Shown: positions 60,853 to 64,000 of the stretch, one piece after another | Layout of the letters: every line of letters starts with the position of its first letter | Numbering within the stretch: position 1 is the stretch's first letter | Source: Tritrichomonas foetus | Taxonomy: Eukaryota; Parabasalia; Tritrichomonadida; Tritrichomonadidae | Length of the DNA: 64,000 bases | Reading direction: 5' to 3' | Assembly (NCBI GenBank): GCA_001839685.1 | Contig: MLAK01000938.1 | Span: 63,146 to 127,145, forward strand | The notes under the pieces: generated by a model | Told to the model about the DNA's origin: nothing | The model's input: the letters and a program-made list of their open reading frames with translations, nothing else | The model's database searches: none | Program-made: the position numbers and the translations under genes

Positions 60853-61530
60853 TCAAAAAATGTAGAGAAAAATAAAGTTGAAATTGTGAGAATAAAGAAT
60901 AAAAACACAGAAATGATTAATTAATTTGTCACTCGAGTGAACTTGAATTCATTTTTGAGATAAATTGAAAAAAGAGATATCAAAATATATGAATTCTAAA
61001 AAACTATTTTTTTATTTATTTGAAATTTTGTGATATGATGACACCGCTAACAAAAAAATTTGATATAATTAAAATTTCGGAGTTTATTTTTAGGTTTTCA
61101 AGCTATTTAGCTGTTTGTGCCATGTACATGGCTCTAAATCACAGGTTATTATGATTATCGTTATAATATTTAAGATGAATCATGAAAATTATGATGAGCT
61201 CTAAATAACCATTGAATAAATATCCAAAATGGTCTTCTCAATGTGACTTTTGATGCCCTTGAAAAAGTTTGTTGACATCATGAATTCATTTAGTCTAATA
61301 TTCCCTTTTTAGATTTGTGTTCGTAAATTATTTACAGTAAATATAATAAAAATAATGATCCAAATTGCGAATTTATGATTTACATTATTTCACACCACTA
61401 ATTGAACAAGAAAAGTGTATTCCAAAAAGATCATCCAATTATTTACGTTTAGGTACACAAAAGTAAACAAAAAGTTAACTTAGGCTTTTCCCAGTCAGTT
61501 ATTTCAAAAGTGATAAAATATGTTAGAAAG
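60853..61530. other. intergenic region
   Basis: About 680 A+T-rich bases upstream of the Myb gene. A short palindrome, TCACTCGAGTGA (about 60931-60942), stands out. No gene is seen. Confidence 0.5.
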
Positions 61531-61772
61531 ATGAATGATTTGGATGATCATTATTTAATGAAATATGTTGTTGTTGAAGAATTTGTTGACCAAATTCTTA
61601 TTTTAGCAGAACTTCAGAGATTATTGTCAGATTGATCTGATGATTCTGTTGAAACTGCAATTCAATGTCATCAATTTGATATGGCAGATTATATGAATAA
61701 CTCACTCAATGATAAACCTTTGAGTTATGATGATATCCTCAAAATACAATGTTCAAAATTTCAACTACATTG
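61531..61772 (+). pseudogene. fragment of an ankyrin/DUF3447-like gene
   Basis: From an ATG at 61531 the frame reads MNDLDDHYLMKYVVVEEFVD, then LAELQRLLSD, a TGA, then DMADYMNNSLNDKPLSYDDI and LKIQCSKFQLH before a stop at 61772. The helix-rich segment with S-Y-D-D-I-L-K resembles the DUF3447 region that precedes ankyrin repeats in many trichomonad proteins. It is too short and broken to be functional. Confidence 0.45.
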
Positions 61773-61916
61773 AATGTGAAAAACAAAACTCCAATTGACT
61801 TTAATTCTATCTTCTCTTTTCGGTTCTTTGCCATTAAAGCTTTTCTTTCATGAATATCTGCCGATGATGAATTAAATCTAATCAACTATTCACTAATTTA
61901 TTAAAAAAAAAAAAAT

Positions 61917-61990
61917 CTCCTCCCGTGTGGCTCGAACACACGACTTCCAGATTAACAGTCTGACACTCTAACCAACTGAGTTAGGGAGGA
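61917..61990 (-). tRNA. tRNA-Asn (GTT)
   Basis: On the minus strand the acceptor stem TCCTCCC/GGGAGGA is perfect. The D-arm AACTCAGTTGGTTAGAGT pairs fully. The anticodon loop CTGTTAA carries GTT. The T-arm is GTGTG/CACAC with TTCGAGC. A run of A residues on the plus strand (about 61902-61915) is the Pol III T-terminator. It differs from the copy at 17193 at two D-stem positions only. Confidence 0.95.
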
Positions 61991-62081
61991 AGTCTGCTTC
62001 CTTATCATTCAGTTCTTGTTGAATGATCATTGTTCAACAAAAAAAGGTTTTTCGATTCTATGCATAAACGGTCATACTTCC

Positions 62082-62086
62082 TCATT
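62082..62086 (+). promoter_or_regulatory. initiator-like element TCATT of the GH78-like gene
   Basis: TCATT with putative +1 A at 62084, 5 bases before the ATG at 62089. Confidence 0.45.
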
Positions 62087-62088
62087 TG

Positions 62089-63273
62089 ATGATGACATTT
62101 TTTCAACGTTTATCTATGCATCATTATGGAATGCACGCTCGTATCTTTCTATTCATTCTTTTCCTTCAATTTTCTATTTTACTTCTTTTAGGTATTTTTG
62201 CGTTTAACAAATCACATCAAAATAATTCCATGCATCATTTTCTTTTTCCAATCACAAAAAATATATCTTTTCCATTCATAGATAAAATGAAAACTAATGG
62301 AATTTCCAACCCAATTGGTTATGAACTTGGAATTCCAAGCTTATCATGGATAATTAGGAATGCGCCACTTAATTCAAAACTAGTTTCATCTCGTGTTGAA
62401 ATTAGTGAGGATGAAAGCTTCAATAAAATATTATCGGATAGTGGCCCAAAAAAAGATCTTTCTTCCATTGATTATCGAGTGAATTTCAAGCTCCTCCCAA
62501 GAAAGCGATATTTTTGGCGAGTAACTGCAGAATTAACTAATATAACAATTAAATCACCTTCTGCCTATTTTGAAACTTCTAAATTAGATGAACCGTGGCA
62601 AAGCAATTGGATTTCACCAAAAAATAACAAAAATCCTCCAATTTTTCGAAAACAATTTACACTTAAAGAAAATCATGAAAATGCAAGAATTTACATAACT
62701 GGGCTTGGTCTTTACGAGCTATATATTAATGGTAAAAGGGTAAGCAATGAACTTTTCACTCCTTTTTGTAACAGTTATGAAAAATGGATACAATATCAAA
62801 CTTTTGATGTTACAGATTTCATTCAAAAAGGAGAAAATGTCATTGGTGTTATCATTGGTGATGGCTGGGCAAAAGGACGTTGGGGGTTCGCAGGAACACC
62901 TGCCGATATGACTTTAAAAAGTGAAGAAAGAGGTTTTCCAAGAGAAATCTCAACATCTAAGTATTTGTTGAATGTTGAAATGCACATTAAAACCGAAGAT
63001 AATTCAGAAGTTGTTATTGTGAGTGATGAAACATGGAAAACTTCAAAATCTGAAATTCTTTTTACAAATATTTATGATGGTGAAGTAATTGATTCAAATT
63101 TGATTCAAGAAGGATGGTCAAACATCGATTTTGATGATTCAAACTGGGAAAGTGTCCAAATTGCTCATCATAAATCCAAAAATGAAAATAGTCAAAATTA
63201 TAATGATAATGAAAATACAGTCAAACTACCTTATTTTCACCTCGTTTGTCAGATTTCATTCAAATTTTTGTGA
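62089..63273 (+). CDS. alpha-L-rhamnosidase-like (GH78) protein, truncated
   Basis: 394 residues. A short cytosolic N-terminus and one hydrophobic segment (ARIFLFILFLQFSILLLLGIFAF) precede an extracellular part. Residues ~85-175 look fibronectin-like (NPIGYELGIPSLSWIIRNAP, YRVNFKLLPRKRYFWRVTAEL). Residues ~180-360 match the bacterial alpha-L-rhamnosidase N-terminal domain (FRKQFTLKENHENARIYITG, GLYELYINGKRVSNELFTP, FDVTDFIQKGENVIGVIIGDGWAKGRW). The catalytic (alpha/alpha)6 barrel is missing, because the frame ends just after this domain. Intact enzymes cleave terminal rhamnose from glycans. A bacterial origin by lateral transfer is plausible. This copy is probably a pseudogene or a lectin-like remnant. 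Confidence 0.8.
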   Translation: MMTFFQRLSMHHYGMHARIFLFILFLQFSILLLLGIFAFNKSHQNNSMHHFLFPITKNISFPFIDKMKTNGISNPIGYELGIPSLSWIIRNAPLNSKLVSSRVEISEDESFNKILSDSGPKKDLSSIDYRVNFKLLPRKRYFWRVTAELTNITIKSPSAYFETSKLDEPWQSNWISPKNNKNPPIFRKQFTLKENHENARIYITGLGLYELYINGKRVSNELFTPFCNSYEKWIQYQTFDVTDFIQKGENVIGVIIGDGWAKGRWGFAGTPADMTLKSEERGFPREISTSKYLLNVEMHIKTEDNSEVVIVSDETWKTSKSEILFTNIYDGEVIDSNLIQEGWSNIDFDDSNWESVQIAHHKSKNENSQNYNDNENTVKLPYFHLVCQISFKFL

Positions 63274-64000
63274 GAAAAACGTTTATTAAAACTTTTTCTA
63301 ACTTTTTTTCATTCAAAATTTGTGCTTTTAGACTCATAGAGTCTTCAAGAAATATTATAAAGTAAAAATTTACATTTGTTTATCGAATTGAATCTTTATG
63401 ACAACCAATAAAACAATAATTAATTTTTGGAAAAATTACATCATTATTTAATGAGGGGTTTCCCAATCAATGATTGAAAATAATTAACATCGACTTTAAC
63501 ATCATAACAACCATCATGCTGAGCAAATAAATATTAATATGAAATTCACAAATGTGATGTTTTAACCTGAAAATGTCATTTCTTAATTCATTACAACTTT
63601 TCTCGCCTTGCTTATTCGAGTATGAAAATAAGCAAAATTTATTGAATACCGTTTGAAGTTTTTCAAGACATAAAAAAAATCAAAAAAATAATTTTCGAAA
63701 TTTTATGTGATTTTGAAAATTTCAAAAAAGACTTCAATTTTTATATTATAATAACAATTCATGATACTAAATATTAATTTATTGTTGATTTATTATAAAT
63801 CTCATCAGATAGGAAAAAACGTAAATATGACTCTTGAATACAAATTATTAAACGTTCATCATTATCCACAAAATTGAAAGAAATTAATTAGATATTTTTA
63901 GTCAATAAACTTTTTGAATGCAATTTCTATTCAAATAAGATTTTGACTGTATTCAATTTTATTTTAAAAGTTGGAGTCTTTTGATTTTTTTTTTTTTTTT
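63274..64000. other. gene-free right end of the window
   Basis: About 730 A+T-rich bases ending in a T tract. I see no continuation of the rhamnosidase catalytic domain in any frame and no other gene. Confidence 0.5.

Overview
The window is about 70% A+T, with compact and almost intron-free genes on both strands. It looks like nuclear DNA of a parabasalid (trichomonad) protist, most likely a Tritrichomonas-type genome. Three things point there. A protein with the trichomonad-specific initiator-binding (IBD/IBP39) fold is encoded at 17.7-18.9 kb. Many starts have an initiator-like TCA-Y-(T/A) element 5-30 bases upstream of the ATG. The proteins carry abundant Asn/Gln/Glu-rich hexapeptide repeats. 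The species assignment is inference.

Layout. 0-5 kb: the 3' end of an unknown gene, a SAPS-like phosphatase regulator with a candidate 25-nt intron, a decayed fragment, and a small secreted/type I membrane protein. 5-14 kb: a reticulon/ARL6IP1-like membrane protein, a helical-repeat protein, and a 1745-aa multi-pass receptor-type adenylate cyclase with a PAS domain. 14-15 kb: a dead nitroreductase. 15.9-20.4 kb: a housekeeping block with ribosomal eS30, an AlaX-like tRNA-editing protein, tRNA-Asn, the initiator-binding protein, eS27 and eS24. 20.6-25.6 kb: a flagellum-leaning set (Tctex-type dynein light chain, IFT140, a small IQ-motif protein). 26-36.5 kb: an unknown Pro-rich coiled-coil protein, a helical protein, a VPS9-like Rab GEF, an IST1-like ESCRT protein with a huge Gln/Asn/Pro repeat (containing the only n), and two unknown proteins. 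37.6-43.6 kb: a CHD-type chromatin remodeller whose frame is broken by a 107-bp duplication carrying a long hairpin. 44.8-54.8 kb: a small conserved-looking protein, a large P-loop NTPase with a C-terminal domain like those of Crinkler/RHS proteins, a divergent unknown 704-aa protein, the APC/C subunit CDC16, and ribosomal uS17. 55-64 kb: an ankyrin gene with two 19-20-nt frame-breaking inserts, a Rab GTPase, a decayed membrane-protein gene, an R2R3-Myb protein, another decayed fragment, a second tRNA-Asn, and a truncated GH78 alpha-L-rhamnosidase-like gene.

Functionally, several genes fall into the same processes: translation (eS30, eS27, eS24, uS17, two tRNA-Asn, AlaX), endosomal traffic (VPS9-like, IST1-like, Rab5-like), flagellum (IFT140, Tctex, IQ), transcription and chromatin (IBD, Myb, CHD), and cell cycle (CDC16, SAPS). 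No operon structure is expected, and none is seen. The least ordinary loci are the Crinkler/RHS-like NTPase, the hairpin-split CHD gene, the micro-intron, the ankyrin micro-insertions, and the paired tRNA-Asn genes with a shared hairpin leader.
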